Positions 8,487 through 18,276 of a stretch of DNA of 64,000 nt are shown here, one piece after another. The DNA is taken from NCBI RefSeq assembly GCF_001553405.1, contig NZ_KQ960952.1, positions 305,109-369,108 of the forward strand, read 5' to 3'. Each line of letters opens with the position of its first letter. Position 1 is the first letter of the stretch. Origin of the DNA: Megasphaera hutchinsoni. Lineage in GTDB: Bacteria > Bacillota > Negativicutes > Veillonellales > Megasphaeraceae. The position numbers and the translations under genes are program-made. Below the pieces are notes generated by a model that made no database searches, was not told the origin of the DNA, and saw nothing but the letters and a program-made list of their open reading frames with translations.

Positions 8487-10568
8487 TTAATGCTCCCTTA
8501 TCGTATGTAAATGTTTGATCCGCTGTTCTGCTTCACGTTGCAGCTGTTCCTGTGCTTGTATAGGTGCTTCTCCTTTTATCCCTACATAATGATACACGCC
8601 ATCAGAATCCATAATATATGACTTCGTATTATCCTGTAAATAAAGTGACAAAATTTCTTTCACCCGTTGTTTATGTGGCTCGTACTCGATAGGAACCATT
8701 AATTCAACCCGTTCATTCAAATTACGGGGCATCCAATCAGCAGAAGATAAAAATACATCCTCCTTGCCATCATTATAAAAATAAAACAACCGGCTATGCT
8801 CTAAAAATCTTCCAATAATACTACGAACCTCTATATTCTCACTAACCCCTGGTACACCGGGCCGTAACACACAAATACCACGTACAATTAATTGAATTTT
8901 AACCCCCGCTGCAGACGCTTCATACAACTTAGCAATAACCGCTTTATCTAACAATGAATTCATTTTCGCTTGAATTAATGCTTTTTTACCCGCCTTCGCA
9001 TGGGCTATTTCCTGCTCGATTTCTCTATAAATATCTTCTCGCAAATGAATCGGAGCAACCGATAATTTATGCCATTTAGGTGGATCAGAATATCCCGAAA
9101 GAAAATTAAAAAAAGCGGAAGCATCCTCGCCTATTAACGAATTGGCTGTCAAAATACCTACGTCCGTATAAATACGTGCCGTTTTCCCATTATAATTTCC
9201 CGTAGCCAAATGAACATATCGCTTTATCCCATCCTCTTCACGCCGCACCACTAACGTAATTTTAGAATGGGTCTTTAAACCCACTAAACCATAAATAACA
9301 TGACAACCAGCTTTTTCTAATTTCCGTGCCATATAAATATTATTTTCTTCATCAAACCGTGCTTTTACTTCCATTAGCACCGTAACTTGCTTGCCATTTT
9401 CCGCTGCCGCGGCTAAAGCTGAAATAATGGGCGACTTACTACTCACACGATATAAGGTTTGCTTAATAGCTAAAACTTTTGGATCTTCTGAAGCCAGACG
9501 AATAAATTCTTCGATTATTTCAAACTGTTCATACGGATGATGTACCATAATATCTCTTGCCAAAATTGCTTTCCATAAATCCTTTTCACCTACTTCAGCC
9601 AATTCAAAAGAAGGTTGTGGTTTATATGGAATATAATGCATTCCTTCTTCTCCCATCGTATTCGCAACAGAGAAAAATACTGTATGATCTAGCGGACCCG
9701 CAACAGTATAAATATCACGTTCTTCAAGTTGTAATTCTTTCCGCAAAAATTCTTTTACTAACCTACTAGACGTATTCGCAATTTCTAAACGTACTGCCGC
9801 CCCTTTTTTTCGTTTTTTCAAAGATTTTTCAACTTCCACTAGCACATCTTCTACATCTTCATTAATATCAAAATCGGCATCCCTAGTAACCCGAAAAGGA
9901 ACTGTTTCTAAAATTTCATAACCCAAAAAAAATCGCTCTGCAAAAGCCGCCAAAATATCTTCTAAGAACAAAAATTCTCTTATTTCCGTAGATGATGGCA
10001 CCTTGACAATTCGCTTAATAATTGGCGATGGCACTGGTAAAATAGCGGTTTTCACAGTGCCATCTCGTTTTTTCAATAACACCGCTAAATTTAAATTCAA
10101 ACTAGCCAAAAACGGAAAAGGATGACTAGAATCCACGGCCATCGGCGTAACAACCGGATATATTTCACGTTCAAAAAAGGATTCTAACCATTTTTGTTGT
10201 TCCTCCGTCAGTGCGGATACAGGTATAAATGCGATCCCTTTATCCCGTAAACGAGCAAGAATACTACGACTATATCGATATTGAGTTTGTACCAATTCAT
10301 GTGCCATCCCCTGAATTGCGGCAAATTGTTGACGTGGGGTTAATCCAGAAATATCAATATGCTTTACACCACTTTCAATTAAATGCTTTACACCAGCAAC
10401 ACGAATCATAAAAAACTCATCCAAATTTGATGCCGAAATAGCAATGAACTTTAATTGTTCCATAATTGGATTTGACGGAACAACCGCTTCACGTAACACC
10501 CTTTCATTAAAGGTAATCCAAGTACATTCTCGATTTAAAAAATACTCATGCGATTCATATGTAGACAT
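8487..10568 (-). CDS. ppk1: Polyphosphate kinase 1
   Basis: Reversibly transfers the gamma-phosphate of ATP onto long-chain polyphosphate, a phosphate and energy store also tied to stress. The 693 residues match PPK1. The N-domain begins YFLNRECTWITFNERVL. The two catalytic-domain histidines lie in HLATGNYNG (about residue 451) and EHSRLFYFYNDG (about 590). KQTLYRVSSKSPI and the arginine-rich IVRGICVLRPGV are also present. It is divergent from the Ppx/GppA gene, so synthesis and breakdown of the same polymer share one intergenic control region. Confidence 0.96.
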   Translation of the reverse strand: MSTYESHEYFLNRECTWITFNERVLREAVVPSNPIMEQLKFIAISASNLDEFFMIRVAGVKHLIESGVKHIDISGLTPRQQFAAIQGMAHELVQTQYRYSRSILARLRDKGIAFIPVSALTEEQQKWLESFFEREIYPVVTPMAVDSSHPFPFLASLNLNLAVLLKKRDGTVKTAILPVPSPIIKRIVKVPSSTEIREFLFLEDILAAFAERFFLGYEILETVPFRVTRDADFDINEDVEDVLVEVEKSLKKRKKGAAVRLEIANTSSRLVKEFLRKELQLEERDIYTVAGPLDHTVFFSVANTMGEEGMHYIPYKPQPSFELAEVGEKDLWKAILARDIMVHHPYEQFEIIEEFIRLASEDPKVLAIKQTLYRVSSKSPIISALAAAAENGKQVTVLMEVKARFDEENNIYMARKLEKAGCHVIYGLVGLKTHSKITLVVRREEDGIKRYVHLATGNYNGKTARIYTDVGILTANSLIGEDASAFFNFLSGYSDPPKWHKLSVAPIHLREDIYREIEQEIAHAKAGKKALIQAKMNSLLDKAVIAKLYEASAAGVKIQLIVRGICVLRPGVPGVSENIEVRSIIGRFLEHSRLFYFYNDGKEDVFLSSADWMPRNLNERVELMVPIEYEPHKQRVKEILSLYLQDNTKSYIMDSDGVYHYVGIKGEAPIQAQEQLQREAEQRIKHLHTIREH

Positions 10569-10630
10569 GCCTATCTTCTCCCCATAGAAACGTAACGCCT
10601 ATACTTCCCAAACTACTGTTAATTAATGTT

Positions 10631-10636
10631 ATTATA
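10631..10636 (-). promoter_or_regulatory. ppk extended -10 element
   Basis: Minus strand TGGTATAAT, an extended -10, about 65 bases before the ppk ATG. No good -35 is visible, which is tolerated for extended -10 promoters. The rest of the 373-base ppk-ppx gap is AT-rich with no gene. Confidence 0.5.
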
Positions 10637-10884
10637 CCATATATATGTAATGTATTCTATTATATACACCATACAAAAAACATGTATATTATCTTTCCTG
10701 CAATAAAAAATATACTTATTATTCTTATATTATATACGTTATTGCTACATCCTCCACAAATAATCTCCTAAAAACTAAATAGAAACCAATCTCTAAATAT
10801 TCCTATAAAATAGAGTTTCATAATCAAAAGTAAAATCCCCCTTATTTTCTTTCATAAAAAATAGAAAATCATCATAATACTGTG

Positions 10885-10890
10885 TATAAT
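10885..10890 (+). promoter_or_regulatory. ppx/gppA -10 element
   Basis: TATAAT in the context TGTGTATAAT, about 52 bases before the ATG at 10942. It overlaps the 5' part of the longer reading frame beginning at 10882 and so argues for the shorter start. Confidence 0.5.
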
Positions 10891-10941
10891 AGATACATAT
10901 TAACCTATGTACATCAAAAAATAAGTCAAACGAGGTATTTC

Positions 10942-12474
10942 ATGGAAAAACTGGCCATCATCGATATGGGTTCTAATTCTATTCGTTTTTTAGTATTGGA
11001 AATAGCTGATAATAACTCTTTTTCCTTTGTCTATCAAGAGAAAGAAACCATCCGGTTGGGATTAGGACTTGCCAAAACAGGAAAATTACGTGACGAAGGA
11101 ATGCAAAAAGCCTTACAGTGTTTAACCATGTACAAACATTTAATGTCTGTCATGAATATTACGACTTGTTTAGCGGTCGCTACGGCTGCCGTGCGAAACG
11201 CTACAAACGGACAGGCTTTTTTAGAACAAATTTACACAGAAACACAAATTAAGTTAGACGTCATTTCTGGCGAAAGAGAAGCCTATTTAGGTTATTTAGG
11301 AGTTATCAATACGATAAAAGAACGAAATTTTCTTCTTTTTGATTTGGGCGGTGCAAGTATCGAGTTAACCTTAGTTCGCGATGGTTCTCCTCGTCAATCC
11401 GTTTCACTACCTATTGGTGCCGTTACCTTGATGGAGCGCTTTCAACTCCAAGACAATATCACCGAAAAGGCCTTACAAAATTGTGAAAAATACATTCGCA
11501 AAACCTTGTCCTCTATCTCTTGGTTACATAAAACTAAACTACCACTCATTGGAATTGGTGGCACTGCACGAACCTTTGCTAAAATGAACCAAAAGGCAAC
11601 AAATTACGATTTTTCTAAAATTCATAATTATCATCTTTCCCTCGACCGCTTCCTTGCCCTATATACGCAAGTTGTTTCCAAACCGCATAGTCGGCGGAAA
11701 AAAATACCTGGTCTTTCAAATGATCGAGTCGATGTCATCGTTTCTGGAGCCGCTGTACTCAAAGAAGTTTTTGCTCTTGCCGAAAGCGAAGAAATGATTA
11801 TCAGCGGTTGTGGCTTACGCGAAGGCATTTTTTACGAATACTACACCAAACGTTGCCATTTTCCGTCACCCCAAATTCCCAATATACTTGATTTCAGCAT
11901 TACCAATTTTATTGGCACACTTGGCTCTGTTATTAATCAAGTTCACAATCAACATGTAACTGCCTTGTCCCTGCAACTCTTTGATCAATTACAATCGTTA
12001 CATCACTATGGCCCAACGGAGAGACAATTACTCATGACAGCAGCACGCTTACATGATATCGGCAAAGTGATTAATTTTTATAATCACGCTAGGCATTCTG
12101 CTTTTATGATCGGCCATGCCCCATTATATGGACTTACCCATCGCGAACAACTGATCGCTGCATTTATCGCTGGTTTCCATCATGGTATTAGTCGCAAGAC
12201 TTGGATTGCTTATCGGTATGCCAATATGGCTTCGCCCGAAGATTGGGTTATGATTCGTAAGCTTTCTACCCTTTTAGCTATTGCCGATGCAGCTGATATT
12301 ACGTATGAACAAGTAATAACAGAATGTCATGTCACATTACAAGATAATATCGTTGTGTTAATATTAACGTCTGTTCCAGGTATTAATCACGACGCTTCTG
12401 ATTCAGCCATTCATCAATATATCAAGCAATTTAAAAAAGAATTTAATACTTCTCTAGTTATTGTTTGGAAATAA
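10942..12474 (+). CDS. ppx: Ppx/GppA family phosphatase with C-terminal HD domain
   Basis: Exopolyphosphatase and/or pppGpp phosphatase, 510 residues from the ATG at 10942, which has CGAGG upstream. The frame could open 60 bases earlier, but that part overlaps the promoter. The N-terminal ASKHA fold shows DMGSNSIRF (residues 8-16) and DLGGASIEL (about 135). The C-terminal half carries an HD-type domain with ARLHDIGK near 370 and FHHG later. Opposite orientation to ppk1 supports a polyphosphate role, but sequence alone does not separate Ppx from GppA activity. Confidence 0.92.
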   Translation: MEKLAIIDMGSNSIRFLVLEIADNNSFSFVYQEKETIRLGLGLAKTGKLRDEGMQKALQCLTMYKHLMSVMNITTCLAVATAAVRNATNGQAFLEQIYTETQIKLDVISGEREAYLGYLGVINTIKERNFLLFDLGGASIELTLVRDGSPRQSVSLPIGAVTLMERFQLQDNITEKALQNCEKYIRKTLSSISWLHKTKLPLIGIGGTARTFAKMNQKATNYDFSKIHNYHLSLDRFLALYTQVVSKPHSRRKKIPGLSNDRVDVIVSGAAVLKEVFALAESEEMIISGCGLREGIFYEYYTKRCHFPSPQIPNILDFSITNFIGTLGSVINQVHNQHVTALSLQLFDQLQSLHHYGPTERQLLMTAARLHDIGKVINFYNHARHSAFMIGHAPLYGLTHREQLIAAFIAGFHHGISRKTWIAYRYANMASPEDWVMIRKLSTLLAIADAADITYEQVITECHVTLQDNIVVLILTSVPGINHDASDSAIHQYIKQFKKEFNTSLVIVWK

Positions 12475-12483
12475 GCAACATAT

Positions 12484-12530
12484 AAAAAAGCTATACGTAT
12501 ACAATTATACTGCATACGTATAGCTTTTTT
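12484..12530. terminator. Bidirectional terminator between convergent genes
   Basis: A perfect 17-bp stem (12484-12500 with 12514-12530) flanked by A6 and T6, so it can end transcripts from both sides. The stop codon of the leftward gene at 12529 lies at the stem edge. Confidence 0.9.
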
Positions 12531-13083
12531 ATATATGATCACGGCGATGAAATAAAGAACTGATTTTTTCTACAACCGATTTTGTTTCCTTCGTTTCTAT
12601 GGGAAAACGATATAACGTACCTTGTTGTTCAATGAAAGAAAAAAACGAATCAATCACCTCTTCCATTTCTTCTAACGTTTCCCACGACACCTGTTCTAAT
12701 AACATAATTTTTTGTTTTTCCCAATGCATTACCTGCTGTTGCAAACGAGAAAAATCATATTGGTTAATATCTTCTTGTGTATACTGAGACTGCAATATAA
12801 ATAAACACTTCTGCCACCGTGATGCCGACAGAATTGGCTCTTCTGCCATCAACGTTAACAACCATTGCTCTATAATACTATCAAAAAAATAAACTAACGT
12901 AACCCACGCCGCTCGTTCATACCGACTAGCCAAAAAATCATCATGCTTATTTCCCTTCCGCCAAGCATGATTAGCACAATCACGATAAAAAACATAATCT
13001 TCCCATAAGATATTATACATTGATCCTTTACATATATTTATATCCCCATTTTTAAAAATAGTAATATCCAAGCTTGAACGCAT
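12529..13083 (-). CDS. Hypothetical protein, helical, unknown function
   Basis: I do not recognise this 184-residue protein. The ATG at 13083 has AAAGGAG 8 bases upstream. Longer starts run into the hairpin at 13110-13152. It is rich in aromatic residues (many Trp and Tyr in SMYNILWEDYVFYRDCANHAW and YFFDSIIEQWLL) and looks mainly alpha-helical. It has a charged C-terminal end and no signal peptide or convincing membrane helix. A HEPN-like helical bundle is conceivable but unsupported. It is probably a single-gene unit between two terminators. Confidence 0.75.
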   Translation of the reverse strand: MRSSLDITIFKNGDINICKGSMYNILWEDYVFYRDCANHAWRKGNKHDDFLASRYERAAWVTLVYFFDSIIEQWLLTLMAEEPILSASRWQKCLFILQSQYTQEDINQYDFSRLQQQVMHWEKQKIMLLEQVSWETLEEMEEVIDSFFSFIEQQGTLYRFPIETKETKSVVEKISSLFHRRDHI

Positions 13084-13109
13084 CCTATACACTCCTTTAG
13101 ATATATTCC

Positions 13110-13152
13110 GCATAAAGAAAAGACTCCTCATCAAGGAGTCTTTTCTTTATGC
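13110..13152 (-). terminator. Terminator of the comEA-polC-yerC transcript
   Basis: A perfect 18-bp stem (13110-13127 with 13135-13152) and 7-base loop. The core is GACTCC/GGAGTC, followed inside the distal arm by TTTTCTTT on the minus strand, which serves as the U-tract. Confidence 0.85.
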
Positions 13153-13226
13153 ACTGGTACTATCATACTATCACTTGATTCACTCCAAAACGAAGTAACT
13201 CTATTTATTCTATCAACAAACTGCAT

Positions 13227-13535
13227 TTATTTCTTCTTATGAGAAGGGTATAATCGTTCTAAAATTTTATCATAACCACCCGTCCCGTATACTAAACACC
13301 GTTTAATACGGCTAATTGTAGCCGTACTAGCCCCTGTTTGTTTTACAATATCTTCATAAATTTCGCCCTGCTTGAGCATACGTGCTACTTCTAACCTAGC
13401 AGCTATTGCCTTAATTTCTGCAATTGTACAAATATCTTCAAAAAATTCATAGCACTCTTCCATCGTTTTAAGCTTTAAAATAGCTGCAAATAGCTGATCA
13501 TTAAGAGGACCTTGTAATTTTTTATTAGTGCTCAT
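13227..13535 (-). CDS. YerC/YecD family TrpR-like DNA-binding protein
   Basis: A 102-residue small regulator of the TrpR/YerC superfamily. The C-terminal half has a helix-turn-helix with IVKQTGASTATISRIKRCLVYG. The N-terminal half is a helical dimerisation region (LNDQLFAAILKLKTMEECYEFFEDICT). Relatives occur widely in Firmicutes without a settled target, and tryptophan repression should not be assumed. It follows polC by 75 bases and is the last gene before the strong terminator. Confidence 0.9.
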   Translation of the reverse strand: MSTNKKLQGPLNDQLFAAILKLKTMEECYEFFEDICTIAEIKAIAARLEVARMLKQGEIYEDIVKQTGASTATISRIKRCLVYGTGGYDKILERLYPSHKKK

Positions 13536-13610
13536 TTATCACACCTCAAGCTTTCCTATCAATTAAATTCATGCTTATTATAATGCACACCAGCATACAT
13601 GTCGATATCT

Positions 13611-16600
13611 TTACATTGCAAATAAATCCATTTGTTCATCATCGGGAAGCCCCCCTAAACAACCCTCTTCTGCCATTAATTCGATTAACGTCGGCCCTAC
13701 TTTACCCCGAACCCGCAAATCGGCTTTAGATGTAAATAAACCGTGATTACGTGCTTCCACGATTTGTTCCGCCACATTTTCACCTAATCCCTCAACAGCA
13801 GTCAAAGGAGGTAAAATTTTCCCTTCACAGATGATAAAATGTTTCGCATGCGAACGCTGAATATCTACATTCAAAAAAGAGAACCCACGCAAGCTCATTT
13901 CCACGGCTAGCTCTAAGGCCGAGTACAAGTCTTGCTCTATTTTCGATGCGGCATTTCCTTTGGCGGCAATCGTTTTCATCACATGTTTTTGTGTTTCCAA
14001 TCCGTGAATCATCGCCGACAACTTAAAGGCCTTTGCACGAATGGAAAAATACGCAGCATAATAAGCTAAAGGATAGTTAATCTTAAACCAGGCGATGCGG
14101 AATGCCATCATAACATACGCTACCGCATGAGCACGTGGAAAGAGATAGCCAATTTTCTTGCAGGAATCAATAAACCATGCCGGGATATTTCCCTCTTTTA
14201 ATTCATTTTCATAATTCGTTGTCTTTTCTCCTACTTTATTAACTTTATCAATGCCTTTTCCCTTGCGCACATTTTCCATAACTTTAAAACTCGTCTTAGG
14301 TGCAATGCCATGCTGAATGAGATAGTTCATAATATCATCACGTGTAGAAACGGCTTCTTTTAAAGGTACCGTTCCAGACGTAATCAAATCTTGAGCATTA
14401 TTTAACCATACATCTGTTCCATGTGAAAAACCAGAAATGCGCACTAATTCAGAAAATGTTTTAGGACGTGTATCAACAAGCATCTTACGTACAAAAGATG
14501 TACCAAACTCAGGAATACCTAAACTTCCCACAGGTGAACCTAATTCTTCCGCCGTTAAGCCTAAAGCATCAGTACTAGAAAATAAACTCATCGTTTGGGG
14601 ATCATCAAAAGGAATATCACGTGCATTGACTCCCGTCCAATCTTCTAACAACCGAATAACTGTTGGATCATCATGTCCTAATATATCAAGCTTTACCAAT
14701 CGACCTTCAATAGAATGATAATCGAAATGAGTAGTAATAATGCCACAATCTTTTTTATTAGCTGGATATTGCACGGGCGTAAAATGATGCACATCCATAT
14801 CCCGAGGAATGACCATAACGCCGCCTGGATGTTGCCCCGTCGTATTTTTAACACCTGTACACCCACTTACCAAACTATTAATGTAAGCCTCATTAACAGT
14901 AATATTTTTCGCTTCTGCCCATTTCATCACATATCCATATGCCGTTTTATCCTTAACAGCACCAATCGTGCCTGCCCTAAATACATTATCCTTACCAAAA
15001 AGTTCTTCCGTATATTTATGAGCCTTCGGATGATATTCACCAGAAAAATTAAGATCTATATCAGGTACCTTATCTCCATCAAACCCAAGGAAAATAGCAA
15101 ACGGAATATTATGCCCATCCTTATGTAAAACCGTACCACAATGTGGGCAAACCTTATCAGGTAAATCAAAACCACCTCCCACTTCGCCATGCGTAAAGAA
15201 TTCACTATATTGACAATAAGGGCAAACATAATGCGGTGGCAATGGATTTACTTCCGTAATATCCGCCATCGTCGCTACAAAAGACGAACCTACGGATCCA
15301 CGCGAACCAACCAAATAACCATCATCATGCGAGTGCTTAACTAACTTATGCGCAATATAATATAACACACCAAACCCATTTCCTAAAATAGACGTAAATT
15401 CTTCTTCCAAGCGAGCTGTAACAATCTCGGGCAAAGGATTTCCATAAACTTGATGAGCCTTTGTATAACACATATTTTTTAATGCATCCGATGAACCAGG
15501 AATTTTTGGAAAATACAATGTTTCCTTTGGTATCGGCCGTACAGCTTCAATCATATCGTTAATTTTGTTCGTATTAGTGATAACCACTTCTTTAGCTCGA
15601 TCTTCACCTAAATACGCAAATTCTTCTAACATTTCATCGGTAGTCCGGAAATACAAATCAGGTTGATACTGTGCATCTTTAAATCCTTTTCCAGTCATTA
15701 AGATTTCTCTATAAATTTTGTCTTCAGGATTTAAAAAATGTGCATCACCAGTGGCTACGGTCAATTTTCCTAAGTCATCCCCTAAGCGTAAAATCGTGCG
15801 ATTAATCTGACGAAGTGCTTCCTCATCTTTCACATATCCCTCACGTAATAAAAATTCATTATTAGAAATAGGTTGAATTTCTAAATAATCATACCACGAA
15901 GCAATCTTCTTTAATTCCGCATATGGCAATTTTTTCTGCACCATGGACCGAATCAATTCCCCTGCTTCACAGGCTGTTCCCAAAATTAACCCTTCACGAT
16001 ACTCATTTAGCACTTTTCGTGGAATACGCGGACGTCCGCGATAAATATATTTAAGATGAGAAATACTAACTATTTTATATAAATTACGGATACCAATCTG
16101 ATTTTTAGCTAAAATAATGATGTGATACGATTGATCGATATGCTCATCAAATAAATATCCTTCCATACCATAAATAACTTTTACCTGATTAGATTTATCC
16201 TGCGATATTTCTTGTAATAGTGGAAAAGACTGCACAACTCCATGATCCGTCACGGCAACAGCAGGATGACGCCATTTTTTTACCGTTTTAATCAAATCTT
16301 TAACCGTAATAAGGGCATCCATATCACTCATCACTGTATGTAAATGTAATTCAACACGCGGTGTTGGATGCTTATCTTCTCGTTCTACTGCATCATCTTC
16401 AACCAGCATAATATCTTCTACATTCAAGAGATAATCCTTTTCATACTCATCATATTGCATACTTCCACTTACCAAGACATGTGCTCCCACCACAAATTGT
16501 GCCTTAAGACTATCATACATACCTTGCGTAAGCGAATTACGGCGTTTAAACTTTCCATTCGTTTGATTTGATATCTCAAAAAAACGTTTACCACTTACCC

Positions 16601-17216
16601 CATTGGTCTTATCCGCCATTTGAAAGGTAAGTAAAATACGCTTAGATTTAAACTCACGAAAATCGACTTTAACCACTTTTCCCTTTAGCACAACTTTATT
16701 GTCTTCTTCTCCTAACACCTCATTAATCGCAGTAGGCTCAGCTGTAATAGCTTTGCCTAACAATACATCCGAAGTATGCTGTTCATCCGCCTTTACTTGT
16801 TTCGAAGATTGTTTTACTACTTTACAAGCATTCCAATAAGCTTCATCATAAATATCTTCGTTTTCCTTATGCACCAGATCGTAATAGTCTTCATGAGGAA
16901 TATCATATTCCCCTATATTAGGCGTATTATCAAACGTAGCAATGGATTGTAATTCCTCCATCCCCTCAACTGGATTATCATCAATGGAATTCCCCTCTGG
17001 CTGAGTGTGGTGTATTTCCAATTTTCCATGAATAGCTAATACCTCAGCTACACGTGCTTGAATTTCTGTTGTAGTGACAGTAGCCGTATCAGATGTTGTA
17101 TACACCCAATATTCTTCTGTCGATGGATTGACACGTATTTCTTTTATTTGTATAGATTTCTTCTCGGTGCACGGCACAACGAATGTTTTTTTAGGAACAA
17201 TACGCCATACTTTCAT
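13611..17216 (-). CDS. polC: DNA polymerase III alpha subunit PolC, lacking the exonuclease domain
   Basis: Gram-positive-type replicative polymerase. Order: N-terminal domain (1-150), OB fold (about 174-275), PHP domain opening at ELHLHT (289-294) with AVTDHG and GDAHF, and a zinc-binding insert (CPYCQYSEFF...CPHCGT). The catalytic palm has PDIDLNFSG (aspartates near 717) and KLDILGHDD. Helix-hairpin-helix and the C-terminal clamp motif QMDLF follow. Length is 1201 residues against about 1437 for Bacillus PolC. The difference is the DnaQ-like proofreading exonuclease normally inserted in the PHP domain. Here GMEGYLFDE joins directly to SYHIIILAKNQ, with no FDVETTG motif anywhere. The frame is continuous, so this is a clean domain loss. 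Proofreading must come from another protein or be absent. Confidence 0.97.
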   Translation of the reverse strand: MKVWRIVPKKTFVVPCTEKKSIQIKEIRVNPSTEEYWVYTTSDTATVTTTEIQARVAEVLAIHGKLEIHHTQPEGNSIDDNPVEGMEELQSIATFDNTPNIGEYDIPHEDYYDLVHKENEDIYDEAYWNACKVVKQSSKQVKADEQHTSDVLLGKAITAEPTAINEVLGEEDNKVVLKGKVVKVDFREFKSKRILLTFQMADKTNGVSGKRFFEISNQTNGKFKRRNSLTQGMYDSLKAQFVVGAHVLVSGSMQYDEYEKDYLLNVEDIMLVEDDAVEREDKHPTPRVELHLHTVMSDMDALITVKDLIKTVKKWRHPAVAVTDHGVVQSFPLLQEISQDKSNQVKVIYGMEGYLFDEHIDQSYHIIILAKNQIGIRNLYKIVSISHLKYIYRGRPRIPRKVLNEYREGLILGTACEAGELIRSMVQKKLPYAELKKIASWYDYLEIQPISNNEFLLREGYVKDEEALRQINRTILRLGDDLGKLTVATGDAHFLNPEDKIYREILMTGKGFKDAQYQPDLYFRTTDEMLEEFAYLGEDRAKEVVITNTNKINDMIEAVRPIPKETLYFPKIPGSSDALKNMCYTKAHQVYGNPLPEIVTARLEEEFTSILGNGFGVLYYIAHKLVKHSHDDGYLVGSRGSVGSSFVATMADITEVNPLPPHYVCPYCQYSEFFTHGEVGGGFDLPDKVCPHCGTVLHKDGHNIPFAIFLGFDGDKVPDIDLNFSGEYHPKAHKYTEELFGKDNVFRAGTIGAVKDKTAYGYVMKWAEAKNITVNEAYINSLVSGCTGVKNTTGQHPGGVMVIPRDMDVHHFTPVQYPANKKDCGIITTHFDYHSIEGRLVKLDILGHDDPTVIRLLEDWTGVNARDIPFDDPQTMSLFSSTDALGLTAEELGSPVGSLGIPEFGTSFVRKMLVDTRPKTFSELVRISGFSHGTDVWLNNAQDLITSGTVPLKEAVSTRDDIMNYLIQHGIAPKTSFKVMENVRKGKGIDKVNKVGEKTTNYENELKEGNIPAWFIDSCKKIGYLFPRAHAVAYVMMAFRIAWFKINYPLAYYAAYFSIRAKAFKLSAMIHGLETQKHVMKTIAAKGNAASKIEQDLYSALELAVEMSLRGFSFLNVDIQRSHAKHFIICEGKILPPLTAVEGLGENVAEQIVEARNHGLFTSKADLRVRGKVGPTLIELMAEEGCLGGLPDDEQMDLFAM

Positions 17217-17250
17217 ACTACACTCCTTACCTTTCTATCCCTACCCACTA

Positions 17251-18276
17251 TCATAATATACTATGATAATTAGGCTTACATGCACTACACAACAAGGGTT
17301 CTATATCGTCAATTGATAATACCCCTTGACGAATATCAAACTGTAAATGAAACAAAAAAAGAGATAATGCTCTTAATGATGCAATCGACCAATTCTTTCC
17401 CTTTTGTTTAATATGCCATAATTCGCCTCTCATCGGTCTTCCCATATTGATTTCTTGCATAATCTCTAACAGCTGCTTTTCGCCCATCCTCATCGCTTGT
17501 AATTCCTTATAAGCAATCATTAACCGCACGGTCCTACCTAACGTTCCTAAATTTTTTATATACTGTTTACTATTAAACAAGGATGCACAAAAAGGCTGTA
17601 TTTTCTCTTGCTGCTGAGCAAAAAAATAATCCATAAAAGTAAACAATTTTTTATCCATATTATCCACAAATAAATGATCGACATCCTCTTTTCGGATATC
17701 TTGATGCGGCTCGATGATAAGGCATAAACGTTCTAATTCTGAAACAATATAACGAAGAGGGAGTGTTTCCCATGTCGAAAATAATGCTTGCAAATACGTT
17801 CTCCCAGCTGGCAATAAACGATGCCCCTGTTGCTGCAGATATTGTTGTATAAACGTAAGAATATCGGATACCTCTAAGGGATTGCAACGTACAACTGAAG
17901 CAAACGGAAGTAGTGCCTTAAATAAAGGATCTTTTTCATCGACTGTTCCTTCTATATAGAATAACAAACCACTTGTTTCTGCCAATGAAGTAACTTTATC
18001 TATAAACCATTCTTCTTGAGACGTCAATTTTTTTCGCGAGGCCCCTTTGTGTTTTCCTCGTATAACACTGGGTTGTTGCCATATGACAATATCTTTTCCG
18101 CCAAACAAATCGGTTGACTCTAACATCTCAACGACTTCTTGCATCGTTGCCGCAGCGCCATAAGTGTGTACCCGTATCTCCGCTTTTAGCCGTGTCGAAC
18201 AAGCTTGTAAAAAAGACTTTTTCCCCTGTTCTAATAAATATTCTTCTTGTCCCAAAACAAAGCAAATTCCGTTCAT
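17251..18276 (-). CDS. holA: DNA polymerase III delta subunit
   Basis: Clamp-loader wrench subunit that opens the beta clamp. The 341 residues open with a Rossmann-like start (ICFVLGQEEYLLEQ). They contain STDLFGGKDIV, LLFYIEGTVDEKDPLFKAL and the C-terminal helical collar domain (KQYIKNLGTLGRTVRLMIAYKE). It overlaps comEC by 4 bases upstream and precedes polC by 34 bases, so clamp loader and replicase are co-transcribed. The comEC-holA link is common in Firmicutes. The rpsT gene that often follows is absent here. Confidence 0.93.
   Translation of the reverse strand: MNGICFVLGQEEYLLEQGKKSFLQACSTRLKAEIRVHTYGAAATMQEVVEMLESTDLFGGKDIVIWQQPSVIRGKHKGASRKKLTSQEEWFIDKVTSLAETSGLLFYIEGTVDEKDPLFKALLPFASVVRCNPLEVSDILTFIQQYLQQQGHRLLPAGRTYLQALFSTWETLPLRYIVSELERLCLIIEPHQDIRKEDVDHLFVDNMDKKLFTFMDYFFAQQQEKIQPFCASLFNSKQYIKNLGTLGRTVRLMIAYKELQAMRMGEKQLLEIMQEINMGRPMRGELWHIKQKGKNWSIASLRALSLFLFHLQFDIRQGVLSIDDIEPLLCSACKPNYHSIL

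Noticed and set aside
13611..17216. PolC shortness as a frameshift or truncation
   Set aside because: The frame is continuous from the N-terminal domain to the clamp motif, and all other domains are intact; only the exonuclease is missing.
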